From Cocos nucifera (taxonomy: Eukaryota > Streptophyta > Magnoliopsida > Arecales > Arecaceae): a stretch of DNA of 64,000 bases. The stretch covers positions 310,001 through 374,000 of the forward strand of contig QRFJ01001021.1 in the NCBI GenBank assembly GCA_006176705.1. The letters are read 5' to 3'. The notes under the pieces were generated by a model. It did not search any database, was not told the DNA's origin, and worked only from the letters and a program-made list of their open reading frames with translations. The translations under genes and the position numbers were made by a program. This document shows, piece after piece, positions 1 to 13,141 of the stretch (its first letter is position 1; each line of letters begins with the position of its first letter).

Positions 1-167
1 ATCAGTCCATACTGATGTTCAATCTATAGTTTCCTTTTATTTCTATTATAATTTATTGCTTTTGAAGGTTAAACTTTTCAAGCTTTGATGCAAGCACATC
101 GATCTCGTTTTATGCATATATCTTGAATAACATGAATAACATTTTGACATTTTTAATTATTATGCAG

Positions 168-3100
168 AGAGACAATAAACATGTTATTGAGGATTATTGT
201 GGGGATGAAGTACTACAAGTGCGAGCATATGGTGTGTCATACATTATTCTTGGAATAAATATCAGGTTTTTCCCTCATTTTCCTTCTTGTGACAAAATAA
301 AACCATGCTTTTGTATTCTGATATCTTATGGAGCTTATCATTAAGATGAGCAGCTTCTGTAATACTTGAGCATGGATTTCTGATTATGCATATTGTAAAT
401 TGTTGAAAAGTTCATATCTTAGGTGACCAGTTATGCTAAATGATTGCTTACCTCACTTAACCTGCATGGGAAACATTCTATAATTATGCCTACCTCACTT
501 AACCTGCATCAACTTCCTCAAACTCATAGTCTGGTCATCATTCAAATCCATAGACCACAATCCACTCTCCATACATTAATATCAACATCACGAACCCCAA
601 AATTAACCATTTACAATTAAAAAGTTGACATAAAAAACGAAGGAAAGCAAACCCTATCCCTCATTCTTGATGGAACCCTAGAAGTATTTTGAGTGTATAT
701 GGGATAGCTTTTCTCTAGTCTTGAAAAGTGACATATAATCGACACGTATTCTAGAAGTACCTGATAAGTTGTGTCCGATACAGACACAACATGTGATTTG
801 AAGATCCATGCTTTTTTCAAGGTTGTGTAGTAACTTAACAAGTAAAATCTTTTGAGTGAATTGTTTGTTAAACTTCATGGAATTTAATTGAATATGCTTT
901 TCGTAGAACATATAATTTCAATTCCAGCTTTTTATGTATTTTTCATTTATGTTTTATGCTATTATTTCTTTATGTCATGCTCTTTTTTTTTTTTTTTTGA
1001 ATTGTAGGAATGGCCGTTTCCTTCTTCAATCTTCTAAGAATGTTCTTGCACCATCTGCATTATTAGATAGTGAAGAAGCTCTAAACCAGGGAAGTATTAC
1101 TGCAACTGAAGTATTTATGAGCTTAAGAAGCAAAAGTATTCTTCACTTTTTTGCATCAACTGGAAAGTTTCTTGGCTTGAAGGTAAACTTGTATATTAGT
1201 TTTTTTGTGAAATTATGATTGTAATTTAAAAGTTATGGGGCTTCTCATAAAGTAAATTCATAGTTAAATGAATTTTAGTGGTGACAATGCAAATACAAAG
1301 CTTCCACTAATAATGAAAGAAAAGAAAATAATAATGGAAAATGTTATCATTCATAGAGACCTGTCTATAATTATATGAGAGAATCTAGTAATTGCTTAAG
1401 TCAATAAATTCATATATTCTTGCATGCTTGCATGCATGTTTTCATTTGTACATGAGACATATGGATGTACTTATTTATATGTGTATGCATGTGTGTGCAT
1501 GCGAGTGATGCATGGATGTATGCATTTATGTTTGTGTACATTGTGTGTACGTATGGTGTGTCTGTGCACGTGTATGTGCGCATGCACATTTGTATGTATG
1601 TGCATGCACGCATGTATGTATGTATGCATGCATGTATGTGTATGCATGTATGCATGTATGTGTGTATGCATGTATGTGTGAACATCTGTTTGCATGGATG
1701 TGTGTATGATTTTATGCGCGTATGTGTGCATGTTGACTTGTAACTAGCACCCAAGCATGTGCAATGGGTGTTTGACACAAAATAATATAAAATTTTAACT
1801 TGTAACATATAAATCAAAAAATAAGAATTGAACTACACATTTTATGTTAAGCCTTTATAAAAGGTGTTAACATTTTTAATCAATCACAGGCCATCCAAAT
1901 TGAAGGTTCTAGCTGTTGAACATGATCTACTCTAAAAAAATACTTAGAAACCAGAATTCATATATTTTGATGGTTTCTAACCTATCCATTTAGTCGCAAC
2001 AAAACAACTCTTTAAGCAAGTATAAAATAGTTATGATAGGACTATATAATATAATTGAATAAAAGAATAATCTTGAGAATTGCTTTTTTTGATAGACTTT
2101 TGTATCATTTTCTTAATTTATGCCATGTACTTGGATGGTACAACATGATATAAATACTCTGACAGTCCCATGCTTGCACAACGATGATATGCAATACTTT
2201 AAATAATACAACAAGGATCGGTGCATGTGTTGTGTCCGAATGGATCATGTGTTGTCATGATAAATATCGTGTCAGCACCAAGTGACCAATATGGCTTGGC
2301 ATCATCTAGCACAATATGATACAGAATATGTAGCAAGGTTTCGAAAACTGAAACCCAACTGAAGTGATTGAACCATCAATTGTCCAAGACTGGTTCGGAT
2401 TCACCGAAAGGCCATTTTCGCCAAAATGTATCATACTTTATCAAACCCTGAAGAACTATTGGCTAAACCAGCCATTTGTTTGAGCCCTTTCTAGTTCATC
2501 CAAATTGGCTGTTTTTTTTTTTTAATATAATATAAAGGTGGTTCGAGATTGGGGAATAGGGTTTGATTGTCCTCTTCTCCGTTCTTTGATGCACAACCTC
2601 ATGATCTCTTCCTCTTCCTCCATAGTGTGGAGGTGGATAATGATATTTGGTAGTTGATGAAGCCCTCCTCCCTTCTCTACAACAACTCATATGTCCCACC
2701 TTCCTCTTTTTCTTCCCCACCACTGACCCCCATTACTCTTCTCTCTTCAACCCTTAACCATGGCTTTTTGTGTGGGTGGGTGGGGGCAGGTGGGGGGACA
2801 AATCATATGTTTGATCTCAGTATTTCCATCTCCAATCTGAAGAAACACCAGGGAAACTGAAAAAGGAGGTGGTACGTGGCATTTTATGGCTTACCCTGAT
2901 TCCTTTCCATGATAAGCTTTTTAAATATTAAATTAATGGTGCTTTGCATAATTGGTTTTGTGTTTCAGATTTTAGAATTGGTCTTATGTTTCAGATTTTA
3001 GAATCTTCAAATCTCACTCTCTTCCCTCCTCATCTTTGACTTGTTAAAGTGCATTCAATCAATATCATTCTGCTCCCTTTTTTCCTTTTGAGTAGATATG

Positions 3101-3863
3101 CTCTGCCTAACTTCGAACTCCAACAATTTATGATCACATATTGTATTTCATGGGCCATGCTGCAATTGTTGATGATAATCCTTATGTTAGCATGGACATT
3201 TCAAAATGTGCTGAATGTTGTTCGAGATGTCCAAAACAACTTTAATAGTTTTGAGATACTCTAACATATATTTATGATCTGGGTTGCTCTGCTGGTGACC
3301 TGGGTGTCATAGATTTGGAGCATGGAAACAGCCTCTCCGCATACAGGTACAAGGCTGTGTACATTTGACCTTCCCCAGAGCCTCATGCATTGGGACACCT
3401 TTTATTTTATTTATAATTTCAAGATATGTTTCTTTATAATGAACTAATAATTAATATTATATCTATGACATGATCATCACTGTTCATTTCTGGTTGACTG
3501 ACCCGTAAAGTGGTCACTATTCGAGTTTGATCCATTGTCTGTGTTTTAGAACATTGGTATGTACCTCCCTGTACCTTGTCTGCACCTTGCTAACAAAATG
3601 CATCCCTTCTGGTGTGGAGTGGCAGAATGTTGTACTTAATATGCATGGTTCTGTACAGGTTGAGATTGAAACAAGAATTTGAAATACCAGAAGTGTTACA
3701 AATGACATCAATGAGAAATGTTTAGTGTCACCGTTGATTTGAGGATGTGGCATTGCTGTAAAAATTTGAGGCTTTGATATGTTGTGCGGCTTTGATAGGA
3801 TCTATAATACAGTCTGCAATATGAGGAGTTAAATCCAATTTATTCAATTGTTTTAATAAACAG

Positions 3864-3919
<56 letters not shown>

Positions 3920-6900
3920 TGTGTGTATTATATTGGAAAACCTTGACATATGATATCTTTTAATATTTTCCCTTATACAGCATTTGGATATATTTTTAAT
4001 CAAAATTGTATTTTTCTTTGTATCCCTGTATCTTCTTTTTTTCGTCTTGCCAAGTCAGACACTAGAAAATGTGTCTGAATTCGATTCTCATATCTGTGTC
4101 CATGTAACACTAATATGTGATATTCAAATAGAACTATCAAAGAGGCCAATATCTAGATGCAGGTAATATTTCCATCTTTATCATTCTACCCACTGCTAAT
4201 GATATCTGTACCATTGCACTCCTATATGAAAAGTTATTGGACTTGATGTGTACTTACTAAAAGATCGGCAATATCATGGTACAAGGTGTCTTTTGCAAGC
4301 TGTTTCAAATGATCACTTGATTATGGTAGTTGAAAACTTCAGCTGTTACCGAGCAGAGAGAGTTTCATATGCCAAATTTGAGAAGCCTTTCAGAGAGAGG
4401 TGAAAGTTGGTAGTTGGGAGACAGATTGCATAAATGATGAAGGATGTCTTTCTTTATTCCTTCCATGATTTGAGTCGGTTGATGAAACATATGGGCTAAA
4501 AGAAAAGTATTCAAGTAAAGAAAGAAATTCAACATGTAATGGCATCTTAGTTTCAGTGATCTTGTCAATTATTTCCAAGTGTTTCTTTTCCTGCTTCCTG
4601 AGGGGCACTATTTTAAGGACTAGTTTTCATTACCCTTTTAGCAAGTAAGTAGAACAAAAGATCAAATGAATATATTGAGCAGTATAATTAACACGCGCTG
4701 CAAGAAGGTTGCAACAAAGTTTTGCGCACAAAGGTTTCTGCTAGGCCTACTGGTTCTAGAATTTGCATTGATGTTCATCTTACATGTTTGGACATTTTGT
4801 CCTCTTCGTGATATTACATAATCTTTGCATGATGTTGTTTAATATTATAGTAATCTTTATGACTGTACATTTACAGAATCATGTCATTTTGTGCTGTAGT
4901 AACACCATTGTTGACTTTTTACAGGTTTATGATCAGTCTTCAGTTACTGTAAAGATGCCAAAGTCCATGTTGCTTGGGTCAGATTTATTGCTAATGGGAT
5001 TTCCTCAATGTGGGAATTCGTATTATTTGCTGATGCAGCTTGATAAAGATTTCAAACCTATTTTTACCTTGCTAGAGACACAGACTAATCCAGGTGGAAA
5101 GTCCTATTCAATTAGTGATGCTAATGAAGTTATACGTTTTAATAAAATTGACATTGGTCAGATGCAAATAGTTGAAGATGAACTGAATATGAGCCTCTTT
5201 GACTGGGAAAAGCTACACTCTTTACAAAATATAGGGGCTTGCGATCAGATTTCTGAACATGGTCTTCTTCCTGAGTTTGGATTGGAATCTGCTCTGCAGC
5301 ACCTTGCATGTTCCCAGCCAAGTTTTTCATCTGTTGTTGATGAAGTGTTTGAGTTTGAGAAAGGTGCATCTGGTGCTCCTTTTCCCAGTACAAGTCACCT
5401 CTCTGTGTCTTATAATATGCCCCCTCTTTCTCACCCAGTCTCTCTCCCAACTAGTCATCAAGGAATAAAGGCTGGAGTTAGCTCACCTAAGTGGGAAGGA
5501 GTACAGCAATCTCAAGTCAGTGGTATTGTAAAGGTTTCTGCTGGTCTTACAAGTTCAAGCAATTCAATGTTTCTATCAAACAATTTGAAGGGCTTAATTT
5601 GTAACAGTGGTACAAATTCCCTTTCCTCTTCAAGCCCAGCAAGGAACTCATCTATTCAAAAATTATCTGCTTCAAAATCCAATCAGGACTTGAGTTCTCT
5701 GAAGTCTCCACATTCAGCTGAGGTTGGCCAATATTCTTCTATGGATGATGATCAAGCAAGATTGGTGCATCAATCTCCAAAAGAGCTTGGTATGATTGAT
5801 GGGAGTCGACCACCTCAGCTATTGCCTCCACTGCGAACAACTGGTCCTCGTCCCTCTGCACAGAATACCAGTTCAAATAACTTCAAAAGCTCATCAACTG
5901 GCCATTTGACTGGATCTCTAAAAGATAACCAATATAGCTCATCTATGGTTGTACAAACATGTAAGTCTGAAATCCTACAAATCTACTTTAGTACTAAACA
6001 TGCCTCGTCTATAGAAACCAAAACTTTGTGCATTGACTTGACTAATGCTTTTGTTGTAGGCCAAACAGCAGAACCTGGCATTTCCTCTACCTCAGGCTAT
6101 GATGGCATGAATAAACATGAGAGAAAATTGAAAAAGCATTCCCTTTCTGACATTCTGACTCTAATTCCTTCACCTCGAGTGTTAAAATCTAGCACTGAAC
6201 AGTGTAAAAGAAGGAAGACGATGGAATCAGCTCACGGTCATCCTGCTGCTTCACAGGCACTTTCATCAGTACTGACATGCAGATCTAGTGGGTATACATA
6301 TGGAAATCTTCTTGGTGAACCAAGTCATGGCATTACTGCTTCGAATATATATGTTTCAGTCCTCCTCCATGTTGTTAAGCACTGTTCACTTTGTATTAAG
6401 CATGCTCAACTAACCAGCCAGATGGACGCTCTTGACATTCCTTATGTTGAAGAAGTGGGTCTGCGAACTCCATCCTCAAACTTGTGGTTGTGGTTACCGT
6501 TTATCAGGGATGATTCATGGCAGCACATATGCCTGCGTCTTGGTAAGCCTGGAAGCATGTGCTGGGATGTTAAAATCAATGATCCGCATTTCAGAGAATT
6601 ATGGGAACTTCATAAAGGAAGTACTACTACACTATGGGGCTGTGGTGTACGTATTGCCAATACATCTGAAGTTGATTCCCACATCCATTATGATCCAGAA
6701 GGTGTTGTATTGAGTTACAAGACTGTTGAAGCTGATAGTATTCAGAGGCTTATATCAGATCTACGAAGGCTTTCTAATGCACACTTATTTGCTTATGGGA
6801 TGAGAAAATTAATTGGAATAAAGGCTGACGATAAGTTGGATGAAAATAACACAGATTCTGAGATAAAGTTGCAATCTGCAACTAAAAGAACCGGTGAGGC

Positions 6901-9900
6901 TGCTAAAAAGTTATCTGAACAGATGAGAAAAACATTCAAGATTGAAGCGGTTGGTCTAATGAGTTTGTGGTTTAGTTATGTCTCAATGCCTGTGATTGTA
7001 CACTTTGTTGTTGAATGGGAAGCTGGTAAGGAGGGCTGTACCATGCATGTTTCCCCTGATCAACTTTGGCCGCATACCAAGGTTTGTGCTTGTTTGATGC
7101 ATTATTTCTACTGTTTTGATGCATGTTTCTCCATGGAAACTATCTTCTTAAAGCATGAAGGCACAAAAAACAGCTTCAAAATTGTAGGCAACTCTAACAT
7201 AAAATATTGTTGCTTGAATTGTTATTTGGGTTTTCTATGGACTAGTCCATATTTGTGTATTAAGCTGTCTTTTCTGTATGTGTATTTTAATCCCTGAAAT
7301 CCTGTAACTCATTGGTTTAGTTAACTATATGATGAAGGAATATTCTGCTAATATTATCTTAATTAGTCTTAATTTAATGTCATCTAGATAATTTTGGCCC
7401 TAGCTCTCTCATTTGACCGACCCTTTAACCCATGTCCTTCTGTCATTGTTCCCCTCATAGTCAAGTCCCAAGTGAGTTGAGGGTGAAGTGAGTGAGAAGA
7501 TGCCAAGTCCCAAGCCTTATTCAGTATTAAGCTCAGCACATTTTTGTCCTGCAATCCTGGTTAACCTTAACCAGGCTTCGGTCATTGAAAAGTAGCAGAA
7601 GGACCAATTTGTATGAATAGGGAACTTTACACGGATCTGTATATAAATATGAAAAAGATAGGAATTAATATGCAAATCCAAAAACCTTTAGGGACTAATT
7701 TACAAAAACCCTTGTTATTTTGGTTGGTGGTTGAACACGCTAATTGTTTATACTAGAGTCCAGCATGAGGGATGTACATGCACTTTTGTTGTACGTGAAT
7801 GCTTGTAATTAATTTAGACTAAAACATGACAACATATTGCATTGGGCTTTCTAATTGTAGAGAATTAGTTTTTAAGCAAAAGAGTTTTGGATATAGGAAA
7901 ATTCTAATTAATGAAGTTGGAAAACTGTAATTTCCATAGATTCTAGGATTTGAGGAAGAGACCATTGAAAGGTATAAAGATGATTAAAATATATTTTTTC
8001 TGAGGATGGTGGGGCCGGGGCACCATGTGCATGTGCAAGAGAGAGTGCAGTGTCTAAATTTTTTTCTTCTTTTCTTAAGTTGTAAGGCATGTGGTTTGTT
8101 TTGGTGTTTTTTAATGTGGCGTATGGCTTCAAGCTTTGGGGCCAGCTACATGGGTTCAGCATGAAAGCCTTGCCCCTTATATATTAGTGGATGAAAAGAT
8201 GTGGCAGATGAGTTCTTGTCAGACTGGTTTAGCCTTGTTATAGGAGGGGGTAATGCCTGTGTTTAGGGAAAAATCAGAGTTTGCTTTTTCTTGGTTTATC
8301 CTTTTATAGGAGGAACTAGATAAGTTTAGTGGTTCAGTTTTGTAATCTTCAGCACCAATATAACATTCGTTTTTCTGTGGATATTATCAGAGTGACCAAC
8401 TCTAGATCAATGTCTTCATTCTATCTATTTATTGTCTTACCAGTTTTATTTTTCTGCTTATTAATTAATGGATCAAATATTGATTATTGATGGTAGCAAA
8501 TAATAAGCAGTTTAGGCTGGATTTCATTTAACAACTTCTAAAGGGCCAGATTTGCAAGTTCATTTAGAAATAATTTTTGTTTGCAATTTTTTTTTTAATA
8601 CATATCTTCATCTAATTAGTAACTTTGCTGTGCATGATTCTTGGTTAGTGGTGCCGTATTAACGTGTGTACTTGAATGTGTTTCAATGTTACATGTAATT
8701 GAATCCATGTGCTGCAGTTTTTGGAGGATTTTGTCAATGGAGCTGAAGTTGCATCCTTCTTGGATTGCATTCGGCTTACTGCTGGACCTCTGCTGGCTCT
8801 TGGTGGCGCAATACGCCCTGCACGGATGCCTATGCCTGTTTCTGCCAGCCACTCCCTCATGCCTAAGCAGAACAATTTCATTCCATCTCAGGGTCTGCTG
8901 CCAACCACTTCATCATCACATGTTATCCAACCTGCATCTTCTGCTCCTACGCCATCTGCTGTTATGGCCCAACTTGGCAGTCACAGTCTTCACAGTGCTG
9001 CAATGTTATCTGCTGCAGGAAGAGGTGGACCGGGACTGGTTCCAAGCTCCTTATTGCCTTTTGATGTCTCCGTTGTGCTGCGGGGTCCATATTGGATACG
9101 TATCATATATCGTAAGAAATTTGCTGTGGATATGCGGTGCTTTGCTGGAGATCAGGTTTGGCTGCAGCCTGCAACACCTCCTAAAGGAGGACCGGCTGCT
9201 GGGGGATCATTGCCATGTCCACAGTTTCGGCCTTTTATTATGGAACATGTTGCTCAGGGTCTGAATGCTCTAGAGCCCACTTTTTCTGGTGCTGCACATA
9301 CAGGTGGGCATTTGAGTTCAAGCAGTAGTAACGTGAGTTTAGGCAGTCAACAGCTGGTGCCTAATGCCAGCCGCCTTAATGTTACTGCCAGTGGTGCAAT
9401 GGCTAGAACTTCTGTAATTGGAAGCCAGGTAGCTGGTAGCTTAGGCCGAGTCAGCAATGCAAGTTTAGCCTCTTCAGGTCTGGCTTCAGGGATCGCTGGG
9501 CCTTTCCGTGTATCTCCGGGTACTGGTTTTCCAGCGCATGTGAGAGGGGAATTGAATACAGCTTTTATTGGGCTTGGGGATGATGGAGGTTATGGAGGTG
9601 GATGGGTTCCCCTTGCAGCTCTTAAAAAGGTGTTAAGAGGTATCCTCAAATATCTCGGCGTGTTATGGTTGTTTGCGCAGTTGCCCGATCTTTTAAAAGA
9701 GATTCTGGGTTCGATCTTAAAGGAGAATGAAGGGGCGCTGCTAAATTTGGATCAGGAGCAGCCGGCCCTGCGCTTCTTTGTGGGGTAAGACATGGATTTT
9801 TTCAATTAGAATATTTGTACTGTATTTTGTTGACTTGTTGCAGAATTGCAGTTTATTATTTCCTCCTTATATGAGGTAATTTATGATAGCTTAAGCTATA

Positions 9901-11425
9901 GGCTACTCTTACTCATTTTTATCTGTCGGTTACTGTAGATTAAACCTATCAGTGACTAGCCAAATCTCATAAGTTTATGGAGTCTGTTATGCAAATACCA
10001 TGGTTTTGTGTTGCTCTCCTGTGCATGGATCCACTTAAAGCTGTACTGCCATGAACATCCATTTGCCTTTTCACATGCAACCTAGCAGAGTGAGTCTCTG
10101 CTTTTTGAGTTGTTGCACATACCTTGATAGGCTTTTGTTTTCCTGCAGATAACAATTGGCAATCTGTTTTATTACTACTATGCCCCTTTTTTGCCAGTAA
10201 CTTTTGTAGGCTTATCCTCATAATTGTAACAATCAAATTTGTAGAATTTCTTTTCCAGGCAATAGTTCTTTGCAAAAGAAATGGGTCTTCTTGAAACCAA
10301 ACTGAACCACAGAAAGACCTGACCTGACCTGACCTTTGGCTGATTAGTCATCCTGATTTTAAACATCTTTTAGATTGAAACTTCAACCCTGTCCTGTGGC
10401 ATCAACATTTAACTCACAGTTTTGAAAGTTGATTCTAACCTGATAATTATATTTTGCAACTGGGTTGTTTCTAATTCCCAAATATCATTGGGAACAAGCA
10501 GATATTCCTTGTCAAGCCTCCAAGCTTTGTTTCTTACGTTTACCTTATTTTTAGGAGGGTTCTGAATAGGCAATATGGTTGGCTAATTGCACTCTTTGTT
10601 TTTTATCGTTTTTCCTGCAGAGGCTATGTTTTTGCTGTTAGTGTTCACAGGGTCCAACTTCTTTTGCAAGTTTTGAGTGTCAGACGATTCCAGCATCAGC
10701 AGCAGCAGCAGCAGCAGCAAACCCAAAACAACACTCAAGAAGAACTGGCCCCTAATGAAATTAATGAGATATGTGACTACTTTAGCCGGCGTGTCGCCTC
10801 TGAGCCATATGATGCATCTAGGGTTGCATCTTTTATCACCCTTCTCACACTTCCTGTTTCAGTCCTCCGTGAATTCTTAAAATTGATATCATGGAAAAAA
10901 GGATTGTCTCAAGCACACAGTGGAGATATTGCTACTGCACAGAGGGCCCGCATGGAGTTGTGCTTGGAGAACCATTCAGGCTCAATTTTGGAGGAGAACT
11001 CAGAGAACTTTTCTGCATCGAAAAGCAATGTTTATCATGACCGAGCCCATAATTCAGTAGATTTCGCTCTTAACTTTGTCCTTGATCCTGCCCACATACC
11101 CCACATGAATGCGGCTGGTGGAGCTGCATGGCTACCTTACTGTGTGTCTGTGCGACTAAAATATTTGTTTGGGGAAAATACTCATATATCTTTTCTTGGA
11201 ATGGATGGAAGCCATGGTGGCAGAGCTTGTTGGTTGCATTTTGAGGACTGGGAAAAATGCAAGCAAAGAGTGGCAAGAACAGTGGAATATGCAAATGGGA
11301 GTTCTGCAGGTGATGTCAGCCAGGGGAGGTTGAGGTTGGTTGCTGAGACAGTGCAGAGGACATTGCATGTGTCATTGCAGCAGCTAAGAGATGGCGCTCT
11401 TTCTTCTAGCTCGACCGCAACTTAA
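168..11425 (+). CDS. MED14: Mediator complex subunit 14 (MED14/SWP), 3' part, six exons
   Basis: MED14 is the backbone subunit that joins the head, middle and tail of Mediator, the nuclear coactivator of RNA polymerase II; the Arabidopsis gene is STRUWWELPETER. I recognise the protein from blocks such as YDQSSVTVKMPKSMLLG, LLMGFPQCGNSYYLLMQLDK and GYVFAVSVHRVQLLLQVLSV. Coding exons are 168-265, 1008-1182, 4925-5960, 6060-7081, 8718-9784 and 10621-11425. All junctions are GT-AG, phases agree, and the sum is 4,203 bp (1,400 codons plus TAA). The first exon starts inside the protein, so the start codon and several hundred N-terminal residues lie left of the window (plant MED14 is usually about 1,700 residues). 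Residues of about 180-430 are Ser-rich and probably disordered. A Q8 tract lies near residue 1159. The C-terminal 250 residues are strongly conserved in plants. No frameshift or internal stop was seen. The call is secure; the exact ends of weak-donor exons (the one at 7082 is gtttgt) are slightly less so. Confidence 0.95.
266..1007 (+). other. MED14 intron (742 bp)
   Basis: GT-AG intron splitting an Arg codon (AG|G) between GINI and NGRFLL. It ends in a T-rich tract (981-998) before attgtag. I see no gene or recognisable element in it. Confidence 0.85.
1420..1735 (+). repeat. TG/ATGC-rich minisatellite in MED14 intron
   Basis: About 300 bp built from variants of TGTATGCATG, ATGTGTG and GCATGTATG. 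Alternating purine-pyrimidine runs dominate, so Cys/His/Met-rich ORFs appear in several frames on both strands. These are products of the repeat, not genes. Confidence 0.85.
3866..3926 (+). repeat. Compound microsatellite (CT)n(GT)n
   Basis: A run of about 18 CT units passes directly into about 12 GT units inside the large MED14 intron. It is likely to be length-polymorphic. Confidence 0.95.
5961..6059 (+). other. 99-bp stop-free MED14 intron, possibly retained
   Basis: Donor gtaagt and acceptor tgttgtag are good. Splicing joins VVQT to CQTAEPG, which fits known MED14 sequence. The intron is exactly 33 codons long and has no in-frame stop, so retention would keep the reading frame and add 33 residues. 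The inserted residues do not look like conserved MED14 sequence, so the spliced form is taken as the main product. Confidence 0.8.
7082..8717 (+). other. MED14 intron (1.64 kb)
   Basis: Phase-0 intron between PHTK and FLEDF, with a weak donor (gtttgt) and acceptor gctgcag. The ORF of the upstream exon runs on for some 70 codons into the intron before a stop; this is read-through. No element recognised. Confidence 0.85.
9785..10620 (+). other. MED14 intron (836 bp)
   Basis: Splits a Gly codon (GG|A) between RFFV and GYVFAV. Donor gtaaga, acceptor ttcctgcag. A short direct repeat gacctgacct lies at 10317-10335. Nothing else seen. Confidence 0.85.
10697..10720 (+). repeat. CAG repeat coding for a Gln tract in MED14
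   Basis: Eight consecutive Gln codons, mostly CAG, follow a His codon in the last exon. A Gln run at this place is usual in plant MED14; its length is likely to vary. Confidence 0.9.
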
Positions 11426-13141
11426 TTTATTGCTTGAAGTATTAAAATGGAAAATGGTATGGTTTGATGCATTGTATTTGTGCAGCATGAATCAATAGCC
11501 CCTGTTATATGAAAGCTCAATGTCACATTCTGAAGGCAAAGTTGACACCATTCCTTTGTAGTCATGAGTCTGAACATTGACGTCAGTGGGACAGAAACTT
11601 GAGGATTTCTTGGCGAGTCAATATCAATAAACTTGCAAATGTTTTTGTGGATTGATAGCTTATTCAGTGGTGACAGCTGGTGGAAGGCAAATATTTGATT
11701 CTCATGGCAAGGGGGGCCAGGCGTTCAGGGGGTAGAATCTTGTACAGCTAACAGAGAAGCGCTGGAACTCATGGAAGGCTGTTAGAGCGGCCCTAAAACA
11801 TTATTATGCACCTGTTGTGCCATATTTAAATGCGGACGGTCCAAAGCTTGCAGCAATGTAACAATGCCATTAGCTATTTATGGCTCTGAATTTGAATAGA
11901 GTAACAAGATTTTCATTGAATATTCTCGATGTCACTTTCTTTGGTGGCTTAGATCAGAGGATTAATCTAGAAAGATGGTGTTCATGTAATCTCAAATGTA
12001 AAATTTGTATAGGGTAACAAAGAATATTGAGTAGATGTAGAGGATTGAGACGGTCATGGTGTTCTTGTGATATCTCGCTTGACTTGTATTGTAGAATTCT
12101 TTAATTAACAGGGTAGCAGATTGTGATTTTATGTGTTCCAGAAGTATTTCATGTATTCTAATTAATGGCATATCATTTAACTAATGTCCATGTTTCTTCC
12201 CGATCAGAAGGGGTGAAAAGTGCTGTATTTTTGTGGGTTTATTATTTGTTATGTTTGGTCATGTATTAGTGATAGGCTGGGAGGAGTTGTTTTGCATTTT
12301 CCTACATCCTTTCTGGCAAGCAGAATATTTACACTTCACAACATTCATCATCCATTATGCTGAATGATATTGCTCGATCTGAGCCCTAACTTGGACCAAA
12401 TCTAAGCTGGTTGCATGCTATCAGATTGGAACATATCTGACCCTTGCATTGGGCCTAGGCCTTGCAACCGGTCTTATTTAGAAAAATGTTGTTAGTTCCT
12501 TTAACCCGTTATATCAACGTAGGCTGCTTTGATCTGTCCGACAGCATCTTGTGATTTTTTTTTTTTTTTTTTTTCCTTCTGAAGTTTATCTAATTCTGTT
12601 TCTTGAAACTAATGGACTCGGGCATGTTTGTCTTGAGATGGCTTGTTCAAACATCGGTGAAACAATTATCACGTAGAAATTGATTCGTAATATTTCATTT
12701 ACGTTGTTTAAGAGAATGCACGCCTGTGGCTTACCGTGACTCATTTCATTAATAGCAGATGATATATCTAGGATAAAATTCTGTCCAAACTAAGCTTAAC
12801 CTGGTCCAGCACAACTCAATTTGCCCAGTGAAATTACAATTATCTTTTAGAAAAGAACCAAATACGTCAGTATGAGGCCTCATGCATTAACCAAGAATTA
12901 GCACACGGACAAAAGACCAAAATCAAATAGCAATCCTTTGGAGAGCTCTCAAAATCACTTGAACTCTTATTAATAAAAATAGATATTATTAGCCAGGTCA
13001 AAAGAGGGGATTCACATTTCCCACGAATCTCTCCTCTACCTTGAGTACTAAAACAGCAATGGTGAACAACGTCTTAACCGTTGACAAAATAAATAAGAAA
13101 TCCATGCAATAAACTATAGATGTATATGCCCAGGGAAAAAT
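11426..13141. other. MED14 3' UTR and intergenic region
   Basis: Space between the convergent MED14 and GASA genes. The first few hundred bases should be MED14 3' UTR and the last few tens or hundreds the GASA 3' UTR. A run of T lies at 12557-12574. No gene or transposon recognised. Confidence 0.6.
11626..11631 (+). terminator. Candidate MED14 poly(A) signal
   Basis: AATAAA about 200 bp after the stop codon. It is the only canonical hexamer close to the end of the gene. Plant poly(A) signals are loose, so this is only a candidate. Confidence 0.35.

Larger units (their letters stand above)
1183..4924 (+). other. Large MED14 intron (3.74 kb)
   Basis: Phase-0 intron between GLK and VYDQ, donor aag|gtaaac, acceptor tttacag. 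No coding exon is missing, because the flanking blocks are adjacent in known MED14 proteins. It holds a TG-rich minisatellite and a CT/GT microsatellite, listed separately. The rest is AT-rich sequence without a recognisable transposon; short ORFs here have no family features. Confidence 0.85.

Noticed and set aside
1410..1817. Cys/His/Met-rich ORFs in the MED14 intron, on both strands
   Set aside because: Products of the TG/ATGC minisatellite; the intron is spliced between two conserved MED14 blocks.
5139..5450. 103-codon ORF antisense to MED14
   Set aside because: Shadow of the conserved MED14 exon.
8641..9264. 207-codon hydrophobic ORF overlapping MED14
   Set aside because: Out-of-frame shadow of the exon 8718-9784.
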